This document shows, in pieces, positions 1 through 11,192 of a stretch of 25,556 bases of DNA (position 1 is the first letter of the stretch; each line of letters opens with the position of its first letter). This stretch comes from Apostichopus leukothele (Eukaryota > Echinodermata > Holothuroidea > Aspidochirotida > Stichopodidae). The position numbers were made by a program, and so were the translations under genes. A model generated the notes under the pieces. That model saw only the letters and a list, made by a program, of their open reading frames with translations, was not told the DNA's origin and searched no databases. The stretch spans positions 1,461,453 to 1,487,008 of the forward strand of contig JAAAKB020000024.1 of assembly GCA_010014835.2 (NCBI GenBank), written 5' to 3'.

Positions 1-266
1 TTCTATGTCTTGGTCACATTCTATGTCTTGGTCACATTCTATGTCTTGGTCACATTCTATGTCTTGGTCACATTCTATGTCTTGGTCACATTCTATGTCT
101 TGGTCACATTCTATGTCTTGGTCACATTCTAGTTCTTGGTCACATTCTATGTCTTGGTCGCATTCTATGAGTTGGTCGCATTCTATGTGTTGGTCGCATT
201 CTATGTGGTGGTCGCATTCTATGTGGTGGTCGCATTCTATGTGGTGGTCGCATTCTATGTGTTGGG
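1..266. repeat. 18-bp minisatellite, 14 full copies plus a partial one
   Basis: The unit TTCTATGTCTTGGTCACA repeats in exact 18-base register from base 1 to 252, then decays by about 266. Copies 1-7 are identical, copy 8 has one local change, copies 9-14 carry CGCA instead of CACA, and copies 10-14 add a step-wise change at the TCTT site (GAGTT, TGTT, then TGGT three times). Because the unit is a multiple of three, the plus frame from base 5 stays open as (MSWSHS)n. The array continues off the left edge and lies in an intron or upstream part of the CTDSPL2 gene. Confidence 0.95.
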
Positions 267-1076
267 ATATAGAGGTGCACACTTGTAGGTCAGGAAATTT
301 TTTCATAGTTTAGTAAACTAGAGCACCAATGATGTAGTAGTTCAACTAATATAAAATGTAGTAACATTGCATGTGTCTGCAAGCACATTGAAAAACTGCA
401 AGTGAAAAAGATTGTTAAAAAGATACTAAAATAATGCTGCACTTTGGCATGCATCTGCCTTTGCAGATGATCTTGAGAACAAAGTGATATTGAGAACAAA
501 TCAAACTGAATATTCGATTCCATCACACATAGGATATCTTTCCAATTTTATTACTAACAAATTGATAGCATCTACTGTAGCAATATCAACAAGTCAAATA
601 TATTCCAATCAAATTAGAAGTCAGCAAATCAGGTCACGAGGCATTATCTGCAAGTCCAGTCACAAGTCCAAAAAATGTGACTAGGGTCTGAGTTGCATCC
701 AAGTCCAAGACTGCTATAAGTCCAACACTGCTTTACATACAGCCTAACAAAGAGTTATATTAGTTAGGTTTTATGTCATAATGAATGGGCACCTGGGGAC
801 TGACCATGCATTGCAAACAGATTCATGGGAGTAAATCTATGAATCGTTCCCATCCTGATGAAAACTGCAGAAGACGTCAACAGTTTGAGATAACCCTGGG
901 GGATATCAGAACCAGACTTTTAGTTATAATATGTCCAAAGGCAGTGATTACAATTAACCAAATAAACTAAATAAACACTGTAAGTACTGCATTGCAAGTA
1001 CTCATGTTTTACTTGCATCCCTACGTACTTCAGGAATAATTGATTTATTTTTAATAGTTTTGTATTTATATTTCAG
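267..1076 (+). other. CTDSPL2 intron sequence, no exon seen
   Basis: Intron upstream of the first visible exon. I looked for the preceding exon, which should end in a hydrophobic strand plus Asp-Leu, and do not see it. AAGTCC occurs four times between 651 and 730 (652, 664, 701, 718), a degenerate dispersed repeat. Otherwise this is unremarkable AT-rich sequence. Confidence 0.6.
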
Positions 1077-1163
1077 GATGAGACTTTGGTTCACTGTAGC
1101 CTAACAGAGCTGGATAATTGCAGCATGTCCTTTCCAGTTCTTTTCCAGGATGTTACTTATCAG
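1077..1163 (+). CDS. CTDSPL2: CTDSPL2 exon with motif I remainder (29 codons)
   Basis: The acceptor TATATTTCAG ends at 1076 and the donor GTGAGT starts at 1164, both phase 0. The exon encodes DETLVHCSL through FQDVTYQ. The intron therefore cuts the catalytic DLDET motif, leaving Asp-Leu in the previous exon, which is not in the window. Confidence 0.95.
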
Positions 1164-4100
1164 GTGAGTTCACAAGATTTGACAATGAGTGATAATAAAT
1201 GCTTAATAATTTCATCAAAGTTATGTTAGCTTTATCAATGTTATTCATGCAATATGCCAGATGTAGATAAATGAGTGATATGGAGAAATATGGCATTCCT
1301 CGCTTTCCTATACAATCAGATTTAGTGTTATGCACAGTTGGTATTTGGGTGAAAGCCAAAACTGGTCAACCTCAAACTTGAACTTAGATGTTTATTCAAT
1401 GGGAAACATTCACGCTTGGTATGTGGTATAACTGATTGAAGCTTATGAATTTAAAAATAAAAGGTGCAAAAATTCCATCCCTCACGTTTTGATACATGAA
1501 AGTCTAGTTTTCAAATGGTTAACTGCTGCAATATATGTGAACTCTCCAAAGTATCAACAAATTATATCCTTAACTCCTACAAACTAACATTAAAGAAAAA
1601 TAAATCATTTAGGGGATGGGGGCGGGTGGGGGTTTTTTCTCATCATTCAGAAATTGTTTGCGAGGATGGAAATTTCAGTGTGAGGGACGGAATTTAGGGT
1701 GCGATGGACGGAATTTCAAACAACAGTTTCATGTGTCAATTTAATAAGGGATCGCCAGGTGACAAGCCCAGACTTTTCTGAAACTGAGTTCAATTATACA
1801 CATCGTGTAGTCAGATAAATATATAGCTGTATTAACCAAAGTTGTCCAAAACCTGTTGCAGATATTTCACTGAAATGTTGTCATTGTGATGATTTTTTCC
1901 CAGTTGCAGACACTACTAACTTTCACTGCAATAACTTACAAAGCTCAGAAGTGATTTTTGGGTTATTCTTTGCCAAGAATTCAGAATCTAATGTCAAACC
2001 AACTATGACAGTATTAAAGCTGAATTCAACTAAAAATCAAATTTTCACTTCAAGAATTTTTTGTGCAAATTTTCGAGACAATTGGTCTTACAGTGTCTCA
2101 AACCAGCAAGTGATTATTCCCTGGCAATAGAGCTGTTACCAAGATATTAATAATTACTAAATGAATTCTCAAATGATGGAACCACTAGACTTCAAAGTTT
2201 GTCCCACAGTTTTCTTTGGAAAATTGTCCCTACATCAGAAGGTCAAAACTTTGTCCCTATACACTTGATCAATATAATGACATAACCTGTAATAACATCA
2301 CCCAAAATTTAGCTCCATACATATGCAGTGTCTAACCATCTGATAATTTGTTCAAAACTACTCTTTACCTTAAATGTGTTACAAAAATCTGATTTTGTGT
2401 GATTTTTACTCTGATTTTGAGAAATCATGATTATTCATATATGTTTCAGATTGCTAACTATTCAGAGTCAGGCCATAGATTTCAGCCAGTTGGGATAATT
2501 TCCTAATGCGAATACCTCTCTAAACTGTCTTACCATATCATGCTTTAAAGCACTGGTATTGACAGTACAAACAGTTCCTGACCTTGATCTGATAGAAACA
2601 TGATATTCATACTGCTGGTACTGACAGTACAAGTGCTCTGAAGGGGGACATGACACTACAGTATAGAAAAAATAGTCCCAACTGGTTGTAGATTTCAATT
2701 GCCCTGAAACATTAAGAAGCATGTTATTAACAACTAAAATAACTACTTTTACCAAACTACAAAAGTGTATTGGGAAATTTGGGGGTTATTACTGTATGAG
2801 GGTGGCATCGATTACATATGGCATATATTGTGCATGGCTACTGTACATTCATGTCTATAGCTAAGGAAGACTTAGTACAACCATTTGCAGAGGAATGATA
2901 GGCACTTACATTTTGGTCATGAATGTCAAATGTCATATTTCACCTGTCAATGGGTAACCATGTGGCCATGAAGTTAACATGTTTGATATTATACTTTCTC
3001 ACCAAATATCAACATTTTCACTTTACCCCAGATTAGCATTTTTTTATTTGTGAGGATATTGAATTTCATGTTATAATAGCTGTAAATAGACTGAAATGCA
3101 ACTTATTATAGGATCCTTATACTGTAGTCCCTTCTTGTTTTGTCAACATCATTTTCCTCTTTTTCAAAGTATTGTACAATATATTAATCAAATTCTGTAT
3201 AGCCTACTGCGGTAGCCACTCGCATTAACTTTCGTTAAGCTGTATCCTAATTTTAATATGTTTGAGTTACTAGATGGTGTTCTTTGTCATTTGAATGATG
3301 CATTTTCAATATTAAATGGGCTGTAGCATGCTTGAAATTTCAACAGGTCCCGCTTGGTGGTACTTGTTAAGAGGAAGATTGAGGGTTATTCAAAATGTTG
3401 ACCAGACAGCAGCACGTCTGCCACTACCCCTCCCCCTCTCCCCCACCCCCTCCTTCCTCCACCGTGAATGGTTGTGTGATTTCTTTTTGTATTTAATATG
3501 CAAAGATTGTAGATTTTTAGTGGCTCTATCTCCACCTCTAGTTACATGGGGAAAAATTCTGACCCTTTTTTTTTTTGGCAAAGGTGCATAATATTTCAAG
3601 TTATCGATGAGAATTTTTAAACATTTAATCAGTTTGAGAAGGGCATTGAACTTGTTATAAATATTGGAAAAACTATGTCAACATTTGATAAAAATATGAC
3701 AAATGTATGATGGCATGTAAACTCACTTTGTTGCATTCCGTCCCTCGCACCAAAAAGTTTTCGTTGCCATAACAACATGCTACATCTTAACAATGTTTTG
3801 ATTCTAATGTTTTGTTGTACATGCATCTTTTTGTTGAGTCAACTACTTTAAGGTAACTTATTTTACAACATTTAAGCAAATACAATTGAAAATGTGTTCC
3901 AATTCCATCCCTCACACAAAGAGAGTTTGGCTTTAACCCATTTAGAAGCAATCAGAGTATAAATTTATATCTACCTTACAGGTATATGTCAGAACCCGCC
4001 CCTATTTCCGAGAATTCCTTGAGAGGATGTCCAAGATGTTTGAAATCATCCTCTTTACTGCCTCGAAGAAAGTATATGCTGATAAACTGCTCAACCTGCT

Positions 4101-6729
4101 GGACCCTGATAAAAAGCTTGTCAGGTAAGTTGAATATAAATGCATTATAGTATTTATGCCTGTGTAGGCAATTAAATATGCATTAAAGTCCTTGATGGTG
4201 AAGTGCTCCCATCATTCACATTTGCTTCTTTTGGAAGAGTTGCTAAATGTTGATGAAGTCCATATGCAGTCAATTCAAGTAGACATGATGGTGGTATTGC
4301 TGTTAAACATATCGATATACCAAATGTATGATCCATCTTTTACGCATTCTTAATCTGAGTTTGACAAAGACACTGTTGCTCATATTCAACCTTTGAGTGA
4401 GATTCAAAATTTTGTTTGCAAATCCACAACCATCTTTAATAACTCTCCAGGTTTGGCACAGAGGGCAGAGTGTAACCCATCCCATGTAGAAAATGCCCTC
4501 ATCAAATCAATCATAAACACTGGCACCCAATATTGTTCAGCTTTTCCGTGTATCAAATGCACACTGTCTGTTGTTAGCTTCTGTCACAATGAAAGCTTAA
4601 CAACCTCCTGATTGAAAATGATGATTGTGAAATGAATAGAGGAGAGAAAGAGATGTCAAAGGTCGTGTTAGGTCACCATGGTCAAGTATGAAATCATTGT
4701 AAACAGGTCCACATGAGTACAAGAACCTTCTGATTATTTGACTTTTGTTAAATTATCAAAGCTGCAGTGTTTACATTAGATATTCTAATATGAAATGTGG
4801 TAAAGAATCATTAAGCCTTTTGGCTTCCTGGTTTCAATTCTTAATTTGTTCATCACCTTCCTGTATTACTGTCTACTAATAACGCTGTTTCACTTGCAGA
4901 CATAGACTATTCAGGGAACACTGCATCTGTGTACAAGGTAACTACATTAAGGACTTGAACATCTTAGGCAGAGACTTGAGAAAAACAGTCATCGTTGACA
5001 ACTCACCACAAGCCTTTGGCTATCAGGTAAGAAAGAAGGGATAATCTTATGGTGTTCAACATCAACTTGTTCCAACAGCTTTGTGATTATACACATCTGT
5101 AATTATCCCAACTTGCTGAATGCTACCTTGACTAAACAATCTCAAAGATGCTCCTTTAGAACCATCTTTAAGGGATATTCCAGTCGCACAAAATGAAATG
5201 CGCATGTTAGAGAAAAATATTAGTGTAAATCCTCATCTCAAGAGCTTGTTCCCCGCTTAAAATACTGTTGATTGAATTAAGTATATTTTGATTGGATAAA
5301 ATCTGTCCTACTACAGGAATTGAATCTCAGTAAGCAGTCTGGTATGACATCATGGTAAATGTTATTTAGAAGTGTACTTTCATATATTAATAGTCTTGGA
5401 AGATTTATCCTTGAAATGTGATGGATTTGGGATGTTTGCTTAATTGCCAATGTTCACTTCATTTTTTATAAATTCCAAAAGTAAGACATGATGACATCAT
5501 TCACTCTGTTGTTAGATAGGTTTGTAAAGTTCATATGCTGTTCATATCAACCATATGAGAATGTGGTTTTCAGGTAGAGGTACAAAATATTTCTACCACA
5601 TTTGTTAAGCAATCAATTTCAGCCACTGGAAATATATCTGAGCCATGATTGTCAACATTGTACTCATGTTGTTTATGTAGTTGCTTCATCTTTGTTCCCT
5701 CTGCATCACAGAGGTTTGGTGTAACCTGCTGGTTTTTGATTTCTTGATAATCTATGCGATGGGGTCTGTGTTTGTGGGTCGTTCCATACAAAATCAACCA
5801 AAGTCTTGGCAGGTCACCTGTCGGATTTGGCTCATGTTTGCATCAATTTGAGATATTATTTTTTTATTAACTTGCAGTTGAATAATGGGATTCCTATTGA
5901 GAGTTGGTTTGAAGATGTGAATGACAAAGAACTATTAAAGCTAATCCCTTTTCTGGAAAGTCTTGTTGATCAGGTAAGTGAGACAAAGTACCATCTTCTT
6001 TCCTTATCATCTTTGCCAGCGTCTTGTTAGTATCATGTGTAAATTTAAACTCTTAGCATATAAGTAGAGATACTTATTACCTCACACACATTACTGTGTG
6101 TCAGGCTGGAGTTACAGATGTTGTCAAACTTAAACAATTTTTAAAGTGACTGTTGTTCACTCTTTCCATTGAAATTTTGTGAGCTTGTTTTGGGAGAACT
6201 TTTCCTTTTTGCTCATGATAGATCATGAAGTGATGAAGCAATATAATTTGTGGTAATTTTAGTAGTAGTTTGTGAACAAATTGATTTAAGTATTTGCACA
6301 CAACACCATTGTTTATTTCAGTGTCAATTGTCAGCTATGTAGTTAGTATAGGTAGCTGGTGTACCTCCCTTTCTTTAAGTGTTATGTGCCGTATGTGTGT
6401 ACTGCAAGAAAACAGGGTTGCACATAAATAGGGGAACGCAGTACTACTGTACTACGTCTAAGAATGCACCATCCAGTTGAACACTTAGTTGTTTTAATTA
6501 GTAGTATCTGGAGTCGCCAAGTTAAAAAAGAATGCTGGTGCCATTTAAAAAAACCAATTTTATTGCCAAATAGGTTCATTCCTTGAGACACACTTGTCCA
6601 AATGATAAATCTGGTTTGAGTTACTGCATCTTTTATAACTGCCTTCCGTTTCTATTTTTTCAGCAGGATGATGTAAGGCCTCTGGTCAGGGAGACATTTC
6701 GTCTTCATGAGCTTTTGCCACCAGACTAA
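1077..6729 (+). CDS. CTDSPL2: CTD small phosphatase-like protein 2 (SCP4), C-terminal half, five exons
   Basis: Joining 1077-1163, 3982-4124, 4900-5026, 5878-5973 and 6664-6729 gives 172 residues with consistent phases and a GT-AG boundary at every junction. The product is a HAD-superfamily FCP/SCP Ser/Thr phosphatase. The first visible residues, DETLVHCSL, are the second half of the catalytic DxDx(T/V) motif I; the nucleophilic Asp lies in an exon left of the window. [12 protein letters not shown] (residues 54-65) holds motif II and the conserved lysine, and [10 protein letters not shown] (109-118) holds the motif III Asp. The end, [10 protein letters not shown], closely resembles the vertebrate CTDSPL2 C-terminus, which separates it from the shorter CTDSP1/2/L proteins. 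Family members are Mg-dependent phosphatases; SCP4 is reported to act on BMP Smads, FoxO factors and transcription-linked substrates in the nucleus. The N-terminal half (about 290 residues in vertebrates) is outside the window. No frameshift or stop is seen. Confidence 0.95.
1471..1717. repeat. Inverted GAGGGACGGAATT repeats, MITE-like
   Basis: AATTCCATCCCTCAC at 1471-1485 faces about three tandem ~20-base copies of the opposite orientation at 1658-1717 (GCGAGGATGGAAATTTC, GTGAGGGACGGAATTT, GCGATGGACGGAATTTC). The same motif recurs in direct orientation at 3734-3751 (ATTCCGTCCCTCGCACC) and 3901-3916. All lie in the 2.8-kb intron 1164-3981. Termini of a short non-autonomous element are the likely source. 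Confidence 0.6.
1718..3981 (+). other. Large CTDSPL2 intron, no gene seen
   Basis: Remainder of the 2.8-kb intron. It holds a C/T-rich tract at about 3420-3461, a T run near 3566, and the two GAGGGACGGAATT-family motifs at 3734 and 3901. No conserved coding segment is seen on either strand. Confidence 0.6.
3982..4124 (+). CDS. CTDSPL2: CTDSPL2 exon with FTAS motif (143 nt)
   Basis: The acceptor CTACCTTACAG ends at 3981 and the donor GTAAGT starts at 4125. The exon starts in phase 0 and ends with two bases of an Arg codon. It encodes [16 protein letters not shown], the [12 protein letters not shown] catalytic segment and LLDPDKKLV. Confidence 0.95.
4900..5026 (+). CDS. CTDSPL2: CTDSPL2 exon with DNSPQAF motif (127 nt)
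   Basis: The acceptor TTTCACTTGCAG ends at 4899 and the donor GTAAGA starts at 5027. One base completes the split Arg, followed by [19 protein letters not shown] and the motif III segment [13 protein letters not shown], ending in phase 0. Confidence 0.95.
5570..5842 (-). pseudogene. Unidentified antisense coding-like segment within a CTDSPL2 intron
   Basis: Reading the minus strand from 5842, 90 codons stay open to TGA at 5572-5570. The composition is protein-like, including [40 protein letters not shown] and [17 protein letters not shown] at 5819-5817 on the minus strand could be a splice acceptor, making 5570-5816 a terminal exon. There is no in-frame ATG near the start. I do not recognise the family. 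It may be the last exon of a nested gene, an exon fragment or a decayed retrocopy; it could also be a chance open frame. Confidence 0.35.
5878..5973 (+). CDS. CTDSPL2: CTDSPL2 exon NGIPIESWF (32 codons)
   Basis: The acceptor AACTTGCAG ends at 5877 and the donor GTAAGT starts at 5974, phase 0 on both sides. It encodes [19 protein letters not shown] and [11 protein letters not shown], the alpha-helical end of the HAD fold. Confidence 0.95.
6664..6729 (+). CDS. CTDSPL2: CTDSPL2 last exon with stop codon
   Basis: The acceptor TATTTTTTCAG ends at 6663. The exon encodes [21 protein letters not shown] and then TAA at 6727-6729. The exon begins CAG, so a second acceptor ending at 6666 (NAGNAG) would drop a single Gln; vertebrate homologues do not settle which one is used. 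Confidence 0.93.
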   Translation, partial: QDDVRPLVRETFRLHELLPPD

Positions 6730-6801
6730 CTATGCTTGACTCTGTGGGTTATCAACAACATTGCTGTTGTGACTATGGGATGGAAGGATACGGACAAAAT
6801 C

Positions 6802-7010
6802 TGTAGATATAAATCTATTTTTATGTACTCATTGGAAGTCCTTATCCAGTGAGAAAGTTGCTCTGAAGCAGTTTTCTCTCCTGTCAAACTTTATTGCAGA
6901 AAGTAATTTTCTCTGTAATTTGTACATAGGATAGTCTTTTAAACAAATCTTTTATCCTCCCTTTGATGGCTTCCACTTCTTAAAACCTGTAGATGAATCT
7001 TTTGTAAATA
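6802..7010 (+). promoter_or_regulatory. Cluster of three Pumilio-type (UGUANAUA) sites in the 3' UTR
   Basis: TGTAGATA at 6802-6809, TGTACATA at 6921-6928 and TGTAAATA at 7003-7010 each match the Pumilio/PUF consensus UGUANAUA and lie within 285 bases of the stop codon. A fourth, TGTACATA at 9918-9925, sits just before the distal AATAAA. PUF proteins bind such sites to repress or destabilise mRNA. Binding itself is inferred. Confidence 0.55.
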
Positions 7011-7085
7011 TGTACAGTTTTGTGAATGGCTTTAACACCAGTTGGGATTATTTTGAAATACGATGCCTCTATCTCTTTGATTAAC

Positions 7086-7091
7086 ATTAAA
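7086..7091 (+). promoter_or_regulatory. Candidate proximal poly(A) signal ATTAAA
   Basis: ATTAAA lies 357 bases past the CTDSPL2 stop and is followed by a T/G-rich stretch at about 7100-7120. Confidence 0.4.
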
Positions 7092-9940
7092 GTAATGTTA
7101 ATATGTTTCTGGGAATGTTGAATGAGAACCGGTTAATTATCTGGCTAGTTCTTGTCTGTAAACCTGTTTGATCAGGTCCATTATTTGGCTCTCGTTCTAA
7201 CTGCATCTGTCCTTTCCGTTACATGCTCATATTCAAGACTGAATTGTGTGTATTAAGCTGTATCATTTTCCTCAATAACTGTTAGTGATCATGGTAACCA
7301 ATGGTTACTCAGTGGTTGTCACTTGCTACAGGGTGTGAGTCATCAATTGGTTGTAAACCCAAGTGGTTGCAAATTATAACATAGATGCATGTTAGTAACT
7401 GAGCATATATAGTGTACATCAAGGCTTGTCAGACAGAGGTAAATCTAATATCATATAGCAGTGTGGTTGTTACTGCAGTCAATGTCTTGGACTCAAGCCA
7501 GACTGGAGTCACCTTGACTTGTGACTTACCTTGGTGATACATGAATAGTGACTTGACACCAGCATTCCATCAGGGAACCCTTGACTGCACTAATTTATGA
7601 GGACAGAAGATTTTGCAATTGATAATATTGCATCATCAATATTTCCATAACAATATTATATACTACTTGAGCAGGATATGTTTTGATGTTTCATTGACTG
7701 GTTTCTTAAATGTGGTACATAATCTACTTTTAGCATATCAATCAATAATTAATTTTATTATCTTAGTTTTGAGGGGATGGTACACAGGGGTGTGTAAGGC
7801 CAGTAGCTGTGAGCAGTCAAGGTTTTCTTAATACCACATGTTTCATCATTTTACTGTAATATGTGTCACAGTCTTATACATGTATTGGTAAGGGAAGGGA
7901 GGTAGCAGTTCCTGTTTCCAAATAGTTTTCAGTTGCTGTTCAATCCATCAAATGATCACTTGATATTTTTACTCAAGTCATATAGTAGTGCAGCTACAGT
8001 TTACTGATGCTTGTCATCTACTGGACAAACATCACCTTATAAACTTGGCTTGTTTGGCCAGGTTAAACCACTGATGTGTTGTTTGGCCTTAACCTGTAGT
8101 ATCACTTTTTAAGTTGCTTTGATATATTTACTTGTAACCTGACTTGCAATCAAACAAAATGACTCATGATTTTACTTGAAAAACTTTGACTTGTGCCTGG
8201 ACTTGATGAAAAACAATCAGTTTGTGATTTGGCAAACATTGAACTGTGACTACACTTCGCAAAAAATGAGTTAATTACAACCCTGTGGTTTAGGGTCATA
8301 CTTTGTAAGAGCATTGTGATAGAAAATCAGAAGTTACTTTATCTATGTCAGCTTTGTGGCTGACAGTCTTTACAGCAAAAGAGATCATGTTATTATTATT
8401 GATGTTCAGTGAACGACACATACATGAGATCAGTTAGTCTATGATTCTATTTTCATTGGAGCAACAAATCAGTGATCATTGCTATTAATTAATAGCCAGC
8501 CTTGGTTTGACCTCTATCACCATTCTTTGCTTGTTGCATATTGAATGTTTTCTTTAATATTATTTTGTAAGTGCCAATGCAAATTTGTTGCATGTGAGTG
8601 AGCCATCAGATGTCTTTGTAGAGTAACATAGAAAGTTTTCTGTTATCAGGAATATGTGGTATGCTATTATACAATGTCTTTAGTGTTTATCAGACATGTT
8701 TGTAAAGAAATTATCAATTTTAAGTTATCATATTCACTGTGATGTTCATAACAGTAAGATCTTTTATATTTTCATAAACATACTATCTCTTATGTTGTAA
8801 GAGTTGATACACTTTGGGAAAGTGATTGATGTTTCAACCAAACTAGGGTGTCCTATCCTCCTGACCACCACAAGACCAATCTCAATATTACAGCATTGAA
8901 TGTAGGTTTAAAATTGCAAATAATCATTGTAACATCATTTGCCAAGTGACGTGGTGATTTCAATATAAACATTGTAATGATTTTATTTTTTAATCCAGTC
9001 TTGTTACAATGATAGAAGCCTTGGTTTCTAATATGGTGTTGTTGGATAACCAGTATAGACACAGTAATGTTAATGGAGACGGATAGTTTATCCATAGATG
9101 GCAACCTTTTGTTTTAGGGTTGTGACCTACCATACCAGACACAGCAACTTTACTTGTCTGGTTTGGTTGCATAAGATGTAAAGTAGTGCAAAAGGCTAGT
9201 GTTTTCCATTCAATATGATGAGTGTTACAGTTGACACATTGTACGTATAACACCTGTACAACACCCTAACAGTGTATTCCCAGTATCTCATCTACACCAA
9301 TCAAATTTACCTTCAAGTTCCAGTATCTTTACAGCCTGGATTTCATTTGATTTATTACTTCTATTATTTTGCATCCAGCCTTCATTTTGTTTTGTGTTTA
9401 AGTTAACTGCACAATCACAGTTTTGAGCTCGCTCCTTGATTCACATATTATTACAGGAAAGAAAATGGTTGGCCAAGCATAAAATTGAAAGACTACTTTT
9501 CATGATCCATCCAAATATGTTAGTTTTATAGGCAAGTTGCAACTCTTGGGATGGCACAATGGTTCCCATCCAAAATGCCTGTACAAGGAGAGAACTCTTG
9601 CTTTAATGATGCACGTAACCAGCAAATCATGTCTCATCATTTGATCATGTTACATCTACTCCATGTTTCATCTTAAAGCACAATGTAATTCATGATGTGA
9701 TGCTATAGAATGGGAGCAAACTCTCACTTAGTTTAAAAGTAGGTCTCATCTGACTTCAGATGTTTTGGTATTTGATAAACTATGTTTGCCATTTTGTTCA
9801 AGATAAATTCAACATTCTTACAAATCCATGTTTCAGATTTACTTACAAGGCAAGCTCAAAACTGTGGTAAGGCAGTGTGTTTGCTGTAACAGATCATTAC
9901 TCGTCTCTGTAAAAAGATGTACATAGCTCCATGATTGATA

Positions 9941-9946
9941 AATAAA
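9941..9946 (+). promoter_or_regulatory. Candidate distal poly(A) signal AATAAA
   Basis: Canonical hexamer about 3.2 kb past the stop, with a T/G-rich segment (9964-9990) after it. Use would give a long 3' UTR, as vertebrate CTDSPL2 transcripts have. Confidence 0.4.
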
Positions 9947-9965
9947 GCTGCATCAACTATCATAT

Positions 9966-11190
9966 GTTCTGGTTGCATCATTATATGTTCCATACTTACT
10001 TCACAGAGAACAAGGTCTTTATTTTAGAATTTTCAAATGGAAGAGGAACCACTTTGGTGCTTACACATCAGCAAGAATGATCATCTCAAATCTCTCACAA
10101 TAACCTCAAATTCCCTCCCAGGTTCATCAAGGTAAAAGTCATGTGTCAGTTAAGTCAGAAATGCACACTAGTCATTGGTAATCATCGTTAACTGCAGGGT
10201 GGATGTGCCCTTCAAGTATCACAAAAGTAAAACTGTTAGAAATGTAGATATCCCACTACTGTAAGGGTTTTTTGTGATTGAAATGAATCGTAAAGACATG
10301 TAACTAAACCACAATGACCTTAAGATGTTTGACCGACCCAATGCAACAGACATGGGTGGCAGGTATGTCATAGTACACTCTCTTTTATATGAAATATTAG
10401 TAATAAGAATGCCATTATGCAAAGACATACCTCCAATAATGATTTCAGTTAGAAACCTTTCATGTCTTATACATCATGACTCCCATACTGAAACCTGAGT
10501 GATGGTCCCTCTCAGCTGATCCTTACAGTGTTAGGCAAACAGAACAGCAGCATTGCTTTTTTCATTACATCAGAGTAGATATTTAGCAAAGTGTTAACAC
10601 GGAAAATTACATTTTCTTACTCCTCATATAGGAAAAATTAATCTAGTATTGCATCATCAAATTTTCCAGTTGTTATTGAAGTGTTACAGAGGAATAGCAC
10701 ATTTTACTCTTGAACTATAGTATTAGTATTAGAGAAAAATTCAGAGGCTTCTTAATACCAATCACAAGATTGAATTATTCCATGTCATAGGAAACCCAGC
10801 TCTTGAGATGAAATTGATGGTATAAGTTGTCATGTTCAACTTTACAACCTTTCACTGAAAAATCAGATAAATATTTATCCATTTGCAACCACCAAAGTAC
10901 TCTTCTAGGAATATTCCTTGACATTTTCATATTTTGTCCTCCAATGTTCATTGATCTCCATCACCACTGGCTTCTTGCAACAAACATGAATGATGAACCT
11001 ACTAGGGTAATTCATGTCAATGATGTCATATCTCAACATTTCAGTTTGTAAATACAAATATTGATCCCAACAAATGCCAGCAGAAAACCAAAAGGTTTAG
11101 TGGTTCCGATGCCTAAACACATTCATAGTGTGGTATTAAGCCATATATGTTAACATTTATGAACTCTTGCACACCAAAATGAAGAGGATT
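9966..11190. other. Intergenic, nothing recognised
   Basis: AT-rich DNA between the converging CTDSPL2 and MIEN1-like genes. TTTATT at 10017-10022 (AATAAA on minus) is an isolated possible poly(A) hexamer. No conserved protein segment is seen on either strand. Confidence 0.5.
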
Positions 11191-11192
11191 AC

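Larger units (their letters stand above)
6730..9965 (+). other. CTDSPL2: CTDSPL2 3' UTR and downstream flank
   Basis: No coding exon is seen on either strand. ATTAAA at 7086-7091 followed by TG-rich sequence is a plausible proximal poly(A) site, and AATAAA at 9941-9946 a distal one. Degenerate ACTTG/GACTTG repeats occupy about 7480-7560 and 7960-8280, which slightly favours the shorter UTR. Which end is used cannot be told from sequence. Confidence 0.55.

Noticed and set aside
5-313. 102-codon plus-strand open frame (MSWSHS repeats)
   Set aside because: Produced entirely by the 18-bp minisatellite, whose unit length is a multiple of three; no conserved flanking coding sequence.
3316-3591. 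91-codon plus-strand open frame in the large CTDSPL2 intron
   Set aside because: Passes through the C/T tract and T run; no conserved domain.
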